Below, in pieces: positions 24,736-35,972 of a stretch of 64,000 bases of DNA (the first letter of the stretch is position 1; the number at the start of each line of letters is the position of its first letter). The stretch spans positions 112,003,375 to 112,067,374 of the forward strand of contig CM034546.1 in assembly GCA_020055645.1 (NCBI GenBank). The letters run 5' to 3'. Made by a program: the position numbers and the translations under genes. Source of the stretch: Tomocerus qinae (lineage: Eukaryota > Arthropoda > Collembola > Entomobryomorpha > Tomoceridae). Below the pieces are notes generated by a model that had not been told where the DNA came from, ran no database searches, and was given only the letters and a program-made list of their open reading frames with translations.

Positions 24736-27440
24736 GGCAAACTTGCTGGCAATACGTATATAAAACGTACTGTGTCTACAGCCCGCAGACCGAAGGCAGT
24801 GACAGATGCAGGTTGCAACCAAGATTTCTCCTGGAGAAACTCACCGATGTTGTCTCGCATCGTTACAATTTACCATTGCGGAACTCACTCTGTATTCTGA
24901 GCTGGTGGAAGACACTTCTGTTGGCATTTAGAGTACATAACATAAAGGTACATACTGTCTCAAATACATCGTATATATCTGATATTTTAGACGATGAAAA
25001 ACATCATACGGTAAGTAGTATAAGTACTGGTTCTGGTATATAGCAGAAGTCACGCAAGAACATTTGCCATACTAACGCATATTATGATAATGCTATGATT
25101 GTAAATTGTAAGATATCCATACAGTCGGCAGGTGCAAAGACAAAAAACAAAAATCTGGTATCCTGGAAGACCTTACGCATCCGGTTCGGAGAACAACGCT
25201 ACGTTGGATTCAAGTTACACCGGATCGGATCTAATTATCAGTTATATACATCCCATATTATGTTGGAACTATTGCATCCCACACATGATCAGTGCTTAAT
25301 GTGAAAGTTTTTCAATCGATATTTGTACCAAACCTTCATAACACAGTATTCATTATGTAGTTTAGCAAAGTAAATAAAATTTCATTTATGAATTGCTAGA
25401 AGGTGAGGTTGAGAGTCTGAGTGCAAGTAGACGATTGTACACTTAATGATAAGTTTAAGTTCGCTTAAATAGCTGGCAATTATGCTTTTACACATTGTAG
25501 GGTAGATTATTAAGTATACATCCATTTTGTAGGGGAATACGTAGATCTATACTGTTGAAGGGGGGATTTTTATTGTTCATTGTTCTGACCTTTAACCTGA
25601 TATTGTCAACTATAACTGTCACGACCCGTTAACTGATAATAAGATATAATTGGACGAAATGAATGATTCTTCGCTTTGTAGATTATAGGTTCCCAAATCA
25701 TGTTCTTTACATCACAATACACTGGTGGTAAGTGGGTTTATAGCACAGGAACTCAATTGTAAATAATTTGTAGTAGGATAAAATACGTCTTATTTGTCTT
25801 CTAAAAGTTTTTTATACGTAATCGCATGGAACTTTCCATCTCCAAAAGCGACCATCATATGAATAGTTGAATATACTATAAATATAACTCAAACATGAAC
25901 GAGTAAAAAGAGAAAAAATCGCTGCGTTGTGAATTTTTAGATGCATGTGGGTAAGGAAATGTGCACATGATGTAGGTATATCACCAGCTTTTATTGGTAC
26001 AGTGCATTAGTTTCAAGTCAAAGTGTTATAAGTTCTCTGGTTCGACGAAGTAGGCTAATTGATAATTCACAAGAGGACGAACAGTGTGGAAGGAAAGCGA
26101 GGCTCATCACTCATTGCTGAAGAGTAACGAAGTTTTCAAGAAGGAAATATGAATATCCATATTTTTGCGAATATGCAAATGCAAGTCAGTTTGGTAGTTT
26201 CCCTTCCTGTAGTCAGGCTATTTGAGGAAAAATGAGAGAGGCTGCTCCCCCAATCCCCAGTGGCTAAGCAACTATTAGTAGGTCAACCTTTACATTTCAT
26301 CCTTAGAACTCGATGAGGAGGCAGAAGAAACTTTCCACATGTACCCCTCAGGTTGTGGCAGTATGGCCTCGTTATTATTCTCTAGATGATTAGCAATCAA
26401 ATTAGAAAGAACTTACGGACACAATACCTAGGCTAGTCTTCAAAACTGCTAAAAATACTTTTCTAAAAATAAGTATGCTCTTCTCCAACGTTATTTCCAT
26501 CAAAATAACGATCCATATAATTTTACAGAAACCTAAATTTTAACAAGATTTGGGACTTTATTGAGTAAATTTATATTATTGTAGCAAAATATTATAATCT
26601 AGTGTACCTTTTAGTAGAAACTGTAGGTAACTGCACATTTATTAACTAGAAGAATCCCATTTCTTTATTTATGAACTTTGTAATAATCTAAATATTCTTG
26701 CAACTAAATTATAAACCACCACAGTTTCGTCAATTTAATGTTTACAGTTCCTTTCTACAGGATTAAGATGATGGTGAACAGTAGTCAGTTTGGGATTTGT
26801 AAAATCTCAGTGGATTAATTTGAATAAGTAACGAAATGAAAAATTAAACTTTCGCATTGCCATACTTATTGAAGCATCTCTATCACCTCTATCGAAGTGT
26901 TTTGAGTTTTCACCGTGTAACTCGAATTAACTTTCAAAACATCAGAATTAACTATTAAATAGAATAAAATAATTGCTTTTATTAGTGTTGTTCGAGTTCA
27001 GTACTTGAACTGAATTCAACTGCTTTTGGTGGTCTTATTTCGTTTATTTTACAGAATATTTTTATTTGCCAACATTAAGCTGATATTCAACACTAATAGA
27101 AATAGTATCAAATTAGACTTTTTGTATTTTTAAAATTTACATTTATTAAAATTAGTATGCCAACAGACAAACATGTTAACACGATTTCAGCTACATTCGA
27201 AAATATTGTCCTCGTTAAGAGATCAAATGAGTAATATGTCAATTATGTTAAATCACATGGCAGAATCATTATTTTGCGACAAATATAGGTTTTAGTTTTT
27301 AGTTTAGTAAGGTATGTAAAATTACAAACAGATGTCTGTAAAACTGACTATGTATATAAAACATGCATATTTTTTGGAAGCCTTCTTCCATATTGTCATT
27401 GAATACGACTAAAATGAATAACTTACGGTTTAAAACTAAA
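24736..27440. other. Intergenic region, no gene recognised
   Basis: Short plus-strand frames at 24813-25043 and 25095-25304 are followed by an AATAAA near 25374, but neither shows a domain or splice context. The remainder is AT-rich without recognised structure. ERGIC1 ends just to the right. Confidence 0.45.
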
Positions 27441-27441
27441 G

Positions 27442-27447
27442 TTTATT
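27442..27447 (-). terminator. Poly(A) signal touching the ERGIC1 stop codon
   Basis: AATAAA on the minus strand begins on the last A of the TAA stop (TAAATAAA). If used, the 3' UTR would be only tens of bases long. Confidence 0.5.
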
Positions 27448-29477
27448 TAACTTAGCTTTCCTATTTCAAACTTTTTGTACAACTCTGACGCAGAGAAAAC
27501 CAGACCATCAATCATATTTGCAACAGTAAAAACCCCACCGACAACTGTTAACCGGAAACAAAAGTCGCACTTAGTATATTTAAAATAAATTACTTCATTG
27601 AGGAAATTCATTTTTATAACAATATCTTAATATTTGTTACCTGCACACACGGCAGTTAGGAATGAAAAGAAAGCCTCTCCTTTTTCACGGTATCTAACTG
27701 TCAATGGACTTAAATCATAACGAAACCATAGTGCTGGTGTTCCTCTTCCAACGAAGCTCTGCATGAATAGTTATTAAAACATTTTTATTCGTTAGGAAAA
27801 CTTCATAAACTGTTAACCTTTATAGTTAGATATTTACCCTGTAGGCATACGTGTACTGATACGAAATAGTTGTCTTTCCACTATAAGATTCGAAAATTGT
27901 AGGTACGATTTTCATTATGTAATCATGAGATTCAATTCCTGTAAATCAAATAGTTTGTTGAGTTCCCTGGTATTAACTTGTTTATAATTTATTTGTAATT
28001 TATTACGGAAGGTAGGGAATAATGTTTAGATATAGATATGCATCTTATACCGAATTCAGTTTTTTTGCTAGCTCCTGCCAAAGGATTGAATGATCCGGGT
28101 ACATTCGCCAAAATTCTATCCCCAAGGCGTATTTCCTTAATGGTATGAGTGAAGTCTGGATTATCCGGATGACTTTGAGCAGAATGAGTGGATATATGAA
28201 AGTTTCCAGGAACTTTATTGATTTGGAATGTAGAATGGAAAACACAACCTTGATCGTTAGCACCAAATGGGGTTTTTTCAGTATTATCTACAAAGCCAAC
28301 TTCATGTCTGCCCATGTCATCTTGAATGTCGAGTCCAACATCTGAAAATAAGTAACACTCGTTTGTAAGGTTCTATTTATTACTAACAAGCACCTTCACA
28401 AATCCCTAAAATATTGTCTTCCTAACCCAACTGAGAATTATACCGCTTCCGCAAAGCCAGCGTGGTAAGGGAAGTCAGAAAATAGCATATGCATGAAGCC
28501 TGGTTGATAATTATTACGTAGATGAAATTTTGATTCCGATTTTAACACATACAAATTAATAATCAATTTGCTGACTGTTATGAGTATTATTTCAATTTCG
28601 CATTTAAAACTACACTAACCACCCTTATACTTACATTCGCATTTTAAATTGGGTAATTCCACAGTTACGCTTACAGGAATTCTTGAATCATCAGCACCAG
28701 GGTTGTCAACGTATACTTCAGAGATGCTAAAATAAAGATATCAAACATAACATAATTAAATCCTAATTTGTTGACATTTTAATACACAGACTGAAATAAT
28801 ATATCAGAACGAAACTACATTTAAACTGGATAAAAATACACTTTTTCGGAAGACTTACATTTCTTTGTCTAAGAACCTAAACAACTCGGAAATCAGCAGA
28901 ACGGATATAGCGAAACAGCACAGAACAGAAATGATAGCTCCAGTCAAAGTGGGCTGGGTAAGATCCTTAGGTACTTTACGGTAAATATCCAACCTGTCAT
29001 GTAAATTGAGATTAAAATGCATTGATATTAAGCTCATTAGCCTTCAACTCCATCATCATTTTTTGCATTATGCAATCAATGCATATTATATAATGCATAT
29101 TATATAATATAGTCTAAAAACTCCGAAAGTGTGTCCAGGGGTATGTGTTGTTGTTGTTTAAATCCGTTAGTGCGCCTTGAGTGAGATATATTAGAACTTT
29201 ACAATCTGACACTGGGTCATATCATCACGTCTATGAGTGTTAAATTGTTATTGTGTTCGGTAGTTTTATTCAAAAAAGCTGACAATCAACAGTCAGTTTA
29301 TAGTCCGAGGGTTTACGGGGAAAAAATTTACTACGGCTTTGGTCTTTCACCTTTTATTTTGTAGTATCTCTTAGATCAAATCAACACCTATAGTTAACTG
29401 TATTATAGTGTTTTTCCAATTTTATGGTGTAGACTTATTAAATCATTTTTAACTTACCTTCTGACGTCAAAAGCCAT
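27447..29477 (-). CDS. ERGIC1: ERGIC1, ER-Golgi intermediate compartment protein
   Basis: Seven coding exons: 29477-29458, 28993-28859, 28726-28635, 28341-28051, 27938-27838, 27758-27641, 27544-27447; all phases join and the product is 284 residues (human ERGIC1 is about 290). The N-terminus MAFDVRR then DIYRKVPKDLTQPT is the family signature, followed by transmembrane segment 1 (GAIISVLCCFAISVLLISEL), a luminal domain with MGRHEVGFVDN and INKVPGNFHISTHSA, and transmembrane segment 2 near the C-terminus (VVGGVFTVANMI). The family (ERV41/ERV46-like) cycles between ER and Golgi in COPII and COPI vesicles and is thought to act as a cargo receptor. Identification is strong; exon 5's donor could shift by a base without affecting the call. 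It is divergent to the CDK2AP gene. Confidence 0.95.
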
Positions 29478-29991
29478 TTGACTGCAGCCTTAGGACTCAG
29501 ATTCTATTAAAATGAAAATGTTGTTGCGCTGAATTTCCAAGCTTTAAAGTTCCAGTTCTAATACTTCCAATTTTATAACTGTGTCGTTTGAATTGTACTT
29601 AAGTACTAATTAATTTTTGTGGTCTTGTTTGTAATTTTTGTCACGTAATTTGTGCGTTGTTGTCGCTTATAGCTTTACGTGCCGAAAATCTATTTTAGTC
29701 TTTTTAGTTTCCACCATTTATGATTTACTTTTGACCTGTCACCTGTTTGGAAAGACGGCCTGTGCGAATGAAGATTAGCAGAAGGCGTAAGTGATTTAAA
29801 AGAGAAAAATTAAATTAAGCATTTAGTTTAAAAGAGGTGAGGTGGGTGACGTGTAAACTTATGTTGAGTTGACTTCTGTCAATTCAACTCTGGCAAAATA
29901 TTTGAATTCCGCCACTCTACTTTACAGATCCATCTGCTCGTAGGGACAATTCGTATATTACAGCGTAACCAAAAAGGGTGTGCAGGTACTA

Positions 29992-30329
29992 GTCTAGGGG
30001 TCTACTGACTGATAATTGTCTAGGGGTCTACTGACTGATATTTGTCTAGGGGTCTACTGACTGATATTTGTCTAGGGGTCTACTGACTGATATTTGTCTA
30101 GGGGTCTACTGACTGATATTTGTCTAGGGGTCTACTGACTGATATTTGTCTAGGGGTCTACTGACTGATATTTGTCTAGGGGTCTACTGACTGATATTTG
30201 TCTAGGGGTCTACTGACTGATATTTGTCTAGGGGTCTACTGACTGATATTTGTCTAGGGGTCTACTGACTGATATTTGTCTAGGGGTCTACTGACTGATA
30301 TTTGTCTAGGGGTCTACTGACTGATATTT
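29992..30329. repeat. Minisatellite, 13 copies of a 26-bp unit
   Basis: The unit is GTCTAGGGGTCTACTGACTG followed by ATATTT; starts fall every 26 bases from 29992 to 30304. Copies are identical apart from one change in the first (ATAATT), so the array is young or actively homogenised. It lies between the divergent ERGIC1 and CDK2AP genes, about 0.5 kb upstream of the ERGIC1 start codon. Confidence 0.97.
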
Positions 30330-31232
30330 TAAACTAACCGCAAAGCAAGGTACCTTATTTTTGGGAAAAACAATAAAACACTTAGCCGAATGTTTGTAGG
30401 CTTCCCCGCCGCAGTGTCTAACTATCCGTCTCTTTGACGAGGCGGTTTCCCTTGCCGGTTTGTAATGCTACGCTGTGGCGCTGCTGATGAAGTGTGAAAA
30501 TATATTATAAGCCTGGTGGAGACAGGATATGCTGCTCCGGAGACAGTTTTTGGACCTGAGACTCTTAACTCATTCACTGTTTCACAACGTGAAACGCAAA
30601 GTCGAATGATTATAAATATCTTAACTATGCCGGTACATACTAGTGTAAGTAAAGTGTATAGTAGTTAGTATGCGCGGATGCGACCTTGGTCTTTGGCTGT
30701 TACTTTATTGCCTTATCACATTACTTCGAAAAAGATTTCATTTTAGTTATTTAAGGGAACACGCTGGTGATGGGGCAAATTTCGTGTTTTTCTACTCCGC
30801 TTTCTCATTGTGAAAATATCTTTATCCCTTTTAATCATTTGGAGTCCAGATTCTGGACCTCAAAATTTAGATTAACTACAATCGAGGGTCATAAGACTCG
30901 CTACAATTTCGACTTGTAGAGGCCACAATAGCCACATTTCAAAGCCATGAAACCAAATGCCGGGCCATTTCATATGGCCCTCCGGGATATATGACCCTCA
31001 GGGACCATATCAGATTGTCTGATTAAGAATGAATTTCCCAAATTGAGTGGCTTTTGAATTATCTTTGATTTCCTAAAAATAATCAAATTATTTAATCAAA
31101 AAGAAAGAAGGGCTCAATCAGAGAGTTGGCAACCTGCAGGTTGTAAAGTAGAGCCAAAACCGTATTGCCTTTCAATGGTACAAAAATCAATCCCTATTGT
31201 CTTCGATTATGCATCAGTAGGTATGGTAAAAA
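30330..31232. other. Intergenic spacer between ERGIC1 and CDK2AP
   Basis: No coding frame recognised. It holds small local inverted repeats (ATATGGCCCTCC... and ...GGGACCATAT near 30980-31005). Confidence 0.4.
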
Positions 31233-31295
31233 TTTCGCGCCGTTTTATGGCGGAAGTTGTCGGATGTATTAGTAGGTATCGGTAAATTTTCGCGC
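31233..31295 (+). promoter_or_regulatory. Pair of E2F-like sites in a local duplication
   Basis: TTTCGCGC occurs at 31233-31240 and 31288-31295, 55 bases apart, inside two related stretches (GTAGGTAT...TTTCGCGCCGTTT...GGCGGA). This fits the E2F/DP consensus TTTSGCGC. The second copy also holds the 13-bp palindrome GCCGTTTAACGGC. It lies about 0.6 kb before a likely 5' UTR exon end (31918) of the CDK2AP gene. Function is inferred from motif and position. Confidence 0.5.
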
Positions 31296-31918
31296 CGTTT
31301 AACGGCGGAGCTATTCATCAATGTTATAAAAAAAATATTCTCCACTTTTGCTCTATTTCCCTGTGTGTGTGTATTATTAGAAGCTCTTTGGGCTCAATTT
31401 GTCCGTTGTGGAGTGACAGACGATAGGGGTGGGGGAGTGCTGGACAAAGTTATGAGAATTGGTATAGTATTGTATATGAATACCTCCTTCATCGGTGCTG
31501 ATTTCTGATTTGCTGTAATTTAATGCAATGAGAAATGCAATACAATTTATACAATGCTTTGTATAACAAAAGACTTTTGAACCGTTCCATTCCACATACT
31601 TACAACAAGTTAACAGTTTATACAGCGCGACAAGAAGCCTGTTACGAACGTAGCGGTTGTGCTTGAATTGATTACTGTATCTTTTTTATCACTTCTACTT
31701 TTAGCTGCTATCATTGTTCACTGTTCTAGTACAGCATACAGTACACTACAGACAGACAGTTTTGTTGTGTGATTGTTTGTGTGTGTGTGTGGTGTTGAAA
31801 TTTTTTTCTGTCGTAGGTCGTACAGCCAGCGTTTTTAACGTTTTGACCAGTTTCAAAAAACGGGACCGCTTCAATATCATTTTAACTGCAAAAAGCCTTC
31901 TTGAATCGAGTAAATAAG
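31296..31918 (+). other. Probable 5' UTR exon of the CDK2AP gene
   Basis: Ends at a good donor (AAG then GTAAGA at 31919), after several stop codons, so it would be untranslated. The next exon acceptor is at 32070-32071. The transcript start is not determined. Confidence 0.35.
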
Positions 31919-32090
31919 GTAAGAATGCAATGTCACTCTAAATTCTCTCATAAATTAATACTAACTTAGCTTAAGTTTAAAGTGTATGAGTGAATTAATT
32001 CATTATTTATACTCGTCTTTTGATGTTTTAATGAAAATGCTATGATTCGTATTATTATGACATTTTTTCAGGTGGAAATTCGAACTATCC

Positions 32091-33513
32091 ATGTCATTAA
32101 GAAATCAGGAAATTTCTAAAGCCATCAGGTGAGTCGCCGGGAAAATATTAATTTAAGTTTATTTCCATTTCAAAATTTCGACGGCTGAGTTTAGAAAGCG
32201 GGATATTGCTGCCCCTGTCTGTCGCATTGCGCCCTCCCCCGTCGCCTCTAGTTAAGTCACTTAACCTATTACCTTAATATAGTGCCCCCTCGTTGCCTAT
32301 ATATATTTCCCCCCTTCAGTTGCCTATAATATGATATATATTGCCTCCGTTGCTTCATGCCTCAGTTAAAGCTCCTTGGTTTGACCTAATAAAAAATAAA
32401 CATATTACTTGTTAATAGGCTTTAACAGTAAAACAGTTTATTTTTAATCGATTCGGTCAGAAAAGAAGCAAAAATGGTGACGGGAGGAAATGGATGCCAT
32501 ATAATATTAGGGTAACAGATTAAGTGGGTACACTGAGGGCAACGGGGGCAATATAAAAAGCATTATAACTTAATTGGCTAAATTAGAGTCAACGGGGGAG
32601 GGCGTATCGATATCCCGCTGAATAAATTCAGCCATTTCAACTAAGTTGAGATAATATAAATTAATTAAAATTAGTAATTTTTATAATAGCCTAAGTGACG
32701 TAAACATGATGGATGACGACTTCATGTCCGTTGATTCCCCAACACAAAATGCTAGTTTGGATTTTTTGAGTACAGCTATATTGCGACAACAACAGCAGTC
32801 TGTTCCTCAGTCCAAATACGCACAATTGCTTGCTGTCCTTGAGGAAATGGGTTAGCATTTACACAGTATTATCAATATTACAAAGTCTCTAGTCTTTTAA
32901 TAGTTCGTTTCAAAGTTCATATACAAGGTTATGTTGAGGTCAAGTCAGGCATGGTTTAATGGTCAAATAATATTGGAAAAAGTGATATAAAGATGTAATA
33001 TTAACTATAAAGATTATCGTACCGTACCAATACGGGTAAAAAATAACTAATTTGAAAGGTGTAATGTTATAATACTGCATAATGTTGCATAGCGTTATTT
33101 ACGTTTTATGCTTCATGACAATTGTTTATTACACCACTTTCTTACACCCATTTGACCGTGGTTTATTTTTTTATTGTCCGCATCTTGTATCACGAATCAT
33201 TTCCTTTTCCAATAGTCTTATTAGATATACTACTTATTTCTAAATTGTCTGTTTGCAGGAAAGGATATTCGTCCAACATACGCTGGAAGTAAAAGCAGTG
33301 CAGAACGTTTGAAGCGCAGTATTGTACATGCAAGAATTCTCGTTCGCGAATGTCTTATGGAGACAGGTAAGTATGAATTTTATATCATAGATAGAAAGGG
33401 ATGTACTCTATGGTTAGTAATATATGTCTTACTCATTCAAAAAAAATAAATGTTAATGTTTGTAATAAAAATGTGCTTTGTGTTTGGACATTTGTGAAGA
33501 CATGCAGATGTAG
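32091..33513 (+). CDS. CDK2AP1: CDK2-associated protein 1/2 (DOC1) homologue
   Basis: Exons 32091-32128, 32690-32850, 33259-33366, 33500-33513; phases agree and the product is about 106 residues (human CDK2AP1 has 115). The conserved C-terminal half is clear: [17 protein letters not shown] joined to [20 protein letters not shown] and [15 protein letters not shown]. The family is a small helical, dimeric subunit of the NuRD (Mi-2) chromatin-remodelling complex and was named as a CDK2-binding growth suppressor. The first exon is less certain: an alternative start is the ATG pair at 32706. The last exon is also uncertain: the acceptor at 33498-33499 gives ETDMQM, which best matches the short family tail; the one at 33506-33507 would give a longer one. 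CDK2AP1 and CDK2AP2 cannot be told apart here. Confidence 0.88.
32183..32633. mobile_element. Candidate MITE with degenerate inverted repeats, in the CDK2AP intron
   Basis: The left end (GGCTGAGTTTAGAAAGCGGG, then GCCCTCCCCCGTC) is matched in inverse order on the right (GACGG-type GGGGGAGGGCG, then CCCGCTGAATAAATTCAGCC). Inside, CCCCGTTGCC-like motifs repeat on the left and their complements on the right. The pairing is imperfect and I cannot define a target duplication, so the element is old or only a local inverted duplication. Confidence 0.45.
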
Positions 33514-33791
33514 GAAATATTTGTCCAGAAGTTTTCCTTGACACAGGATCAGGTAAATTAACATTATTTTATTAGTTTTAAAATAGAAGCCTGGAAAAAC
33601 CAAATTCTGTTGTATATATTATAGGACAGTGGGCAGAAATATAATCAACATTTATATTGTACTCTACATATATTATCAAAAAAGACAATAATTAACCATA
33701 GGAAATATTGCTGACATAAGTGTTAAAGTGTATTTTAATTATAAGAATATAAAGTGCTTCAAACTAGTAAATAAACTATTAAACTATCAAA
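33514..33791 (+). other. Short spacer between CDK2AP and DPH7
   Basis: Only 278 bases separate the CDK2AP stop from the DPH7 start on the same strand. The only AATAAA is at 33770-33775, 16 bases before the DPH7 ATG. Either the CDK2AP 3' end uses a non-canonical signal or the two transcripts overlap. Confidence 0.45.
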
Positions 33792-35972
33792 ATGGATGAG
33801 CCATTTGAAATTGAACACCTTGTGCAAACGTGTTTACCAATGCAATTGGATTGTGTTTCATGGAACAAAACACACGACGTTTTGGCTTTAGGAGCGTATG
33901 AACTAATAGAATCAGATTCTCTTACACGTATTGGAAGAATCTATTTAGTGAAGTTGGAACCGAAAACAGCTACAGAACTTATAACTATATTGGATGAGTT
34001 AGACACTCCTGGTGTTTTGGATCTTAAGTGGGACCCGTTTGGAGAAGAAAAGTTGGCTGTTGCATCCGCTACATCAGTTCAATTTTACATGATCGATACT
34101 GGGAGCAAAACCTTTAAACTTGAAAAAATGGGAATGTATGAATTGGAGTGGAATGTGATGGGTTTGTATTTAGACTGGATGGATGAGTCGAAAGTTATCT
34201 ACAGCGACTCCGAAGGAAATGTAACCATTTTGACTGCAAACTGTGAACCAACTATTGAAACAACACAAAAGTGCGAATAACTATTTATTATTGTTATCAC
34301 TATTTACTATTATTATTTACTTTTATTAACTATTGAAACGATGAAACGACAGTCTTTTGTCAAGTAGGATGTTTAATCTAATAAGAGTGAGTGAAAATAT
34401 AAGAGATCACGCAGGCTGGGAACCGATTGTAACAGACGAAGTTGACAATTTCAGCATCTACTCTACTTTAGAATACGAGAAAACTAATTTCTCGAATTTT
34501 TTAAAAAATTCGTTGTTTTTGAGTTATGGCGGTTTTTACCCGAAAACTTTACATGGGAGTAATTTCGAAACTACTCAACCGATTTTGACGAAACCAGTGC
34601 CAAAATGATCGCATGGCTGTTCTCTACATGGGGTATTCAAAACATTTGTCAAAAATCTAAAATTTTGAAAAATTTCGAAAAAACTTCGAAAAATGTTATA
34701 ATGAGTTGAAGACGACATAGAAACATTTTTAACTGCATTACAAGTCTTCATAAACTCAATGCACTATAAATTTCGAATCAAAATCATTTTTTGAAGTTTT
34801 TTCGAAATTTTTCAAAATTTTGGATTTTTGAAAAATGTTTTGAATACCCCATGTAGAGAACAGCCATGCGATAATTTTGGCACTGGTTTCGTCAAAATCG
34901 GTTCAGTAGTTAAGAAATTACTCCCATGTAAAGTTTTTGGGTAAAAACCGCCATAACTCAAAAACAGCGGATTTTTAAAAAAATTCGAGAAATTAGTTTT
35001 CTCGTATTCTAAAGTAGAGTAGATGCTGAAATTGTCAACTTCGCCTGTTACAATCGGTTCCCAGCTTGCGTGATCTCTTATATTTTCACTCGAGTGCTAT
35101 ATATTTTGTAATTTTAATTTTAGGCTACATGAAAATCTTACTTGGGTGGTGAAATACTGTCCCGATAATCAAATTATTTATGCTGGTGCAGATGACGGGA
35201 GATTCACTGGCTTTACTATTGAGGTACGCAGAAATCAGTATATTAAAAATCTAAAATACTCGAGAATAAAACAGTTATATAAAAAATAAAAAATCACATT
35301 TGGTCATGTATATTATAAAATTATTTGTGCAGCAAATGAACGTAGAAGAAAACCACTTCATTAAAAGATTCGATGTCGGAGTGACGTCAATTATTACCAA
35401 AGGAAATATCGTAGTTGTAGGAAGGTACGTATTCCAATATGAATAATAATAATAAGGCACCAGTTTTCGAATTTTATTTTTAAATTGCTATTTTCTCCAG
35501 TTACGACGATTATTTGCGTGTTTATAACCTAATGGGTACCAGTCCAAAAGTCAACTTACAGCTTAAATTAGAAGTCAATTTGGGAGGAACGGTATGGAGA
35601 ACTCTTTGGGTGCCACCGTTAGGAAAACAGGAAAATGATGAAACCAAAGAACTGTGTATTGGTGCAGCATGTGCAAGGTTCTTTAAAATTGAGTTTTATT
35701 ATATAGTTTTCTGTACTTTACAATGCAGAGGAAAGAAAGTTTAAACCAAAATATTTTAATTGTCTAGAAATGGAATACACATAATTAAAATTAACCCTGA
35801 AGTTTGGACATCAAGAACTGTCTTCAGTTGTATGGACTATGCTGGTGCCTTGGCTTATGGAATCGATATCAAAATGAATAAGCAAAATTACACGATAGCG
35901 ACTTGTTATTTTGATAATCATGTGTTTCATGTGTACAACGTAAAGCCTTCTGTATCTTCTCAAAAAAATTGA
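33792..35972 (+). CDS. DPH7: Diphthine methylesterase DPH7 (WD-repeat protein)
   Basis: Exons 33792-34270, 35124-35223, 35333-35424, 35501-35677, 35768-35972; all phases join, 350 residues. The enzyme hydrolyses the methyl ester of diphthine on elongation factor 2, the step before amidation to diphthamide, in the cytosol. Its beta-propeller is visible: an N-terminal blade (LDCVSWNKTHDVLALGAYEL), VLDLKWDPFGEEKLAVASAT, VIYSDSEGNVTIL, IIYAGADDGRFTGF, VVVGSYDDYLRVYNL, then the family-typical GGTVWRTLWVPP, and the last blade TIATCYFDNHVFHVYN. The first donor is weak (GTGCGA at 34271) but is the only one that keeps phase. Without splicing the frame stops at 34279. Intron 1 is filled by a fold-back element. 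Confidence 0.9.
34387..35092. mobile_element. Fold-back (long inverted repeat) element in DPH7 intron 1
   Basis: Arms of about 305 bp (about 34387-34695 and 34785-35092) are inverted copies differing at a modest number of sites; the outer ends read GAGTGAAAATATAAGAGATC and its complement. The spacer is about 90 bp. No transposase frame is present, so this is a non-autonomous fold-back or long-TIR MITE. The motif GAGTG flanks both ends with a one-base offset, a doubtful target duplication. The element is about 706 of the 853 intron bases. Confidence 0.85.

Noticed and set aside
24813..25304. Two plus-strand frames before an AATAAA, possible gene 3' end
   Set aside because: Different frames, no domain, no convincing splice sites; support too weak for a gene call.
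29992..30329. CRISPR array
   Set aside because: 26-bp units abut without spacers; this is a minisatellite.
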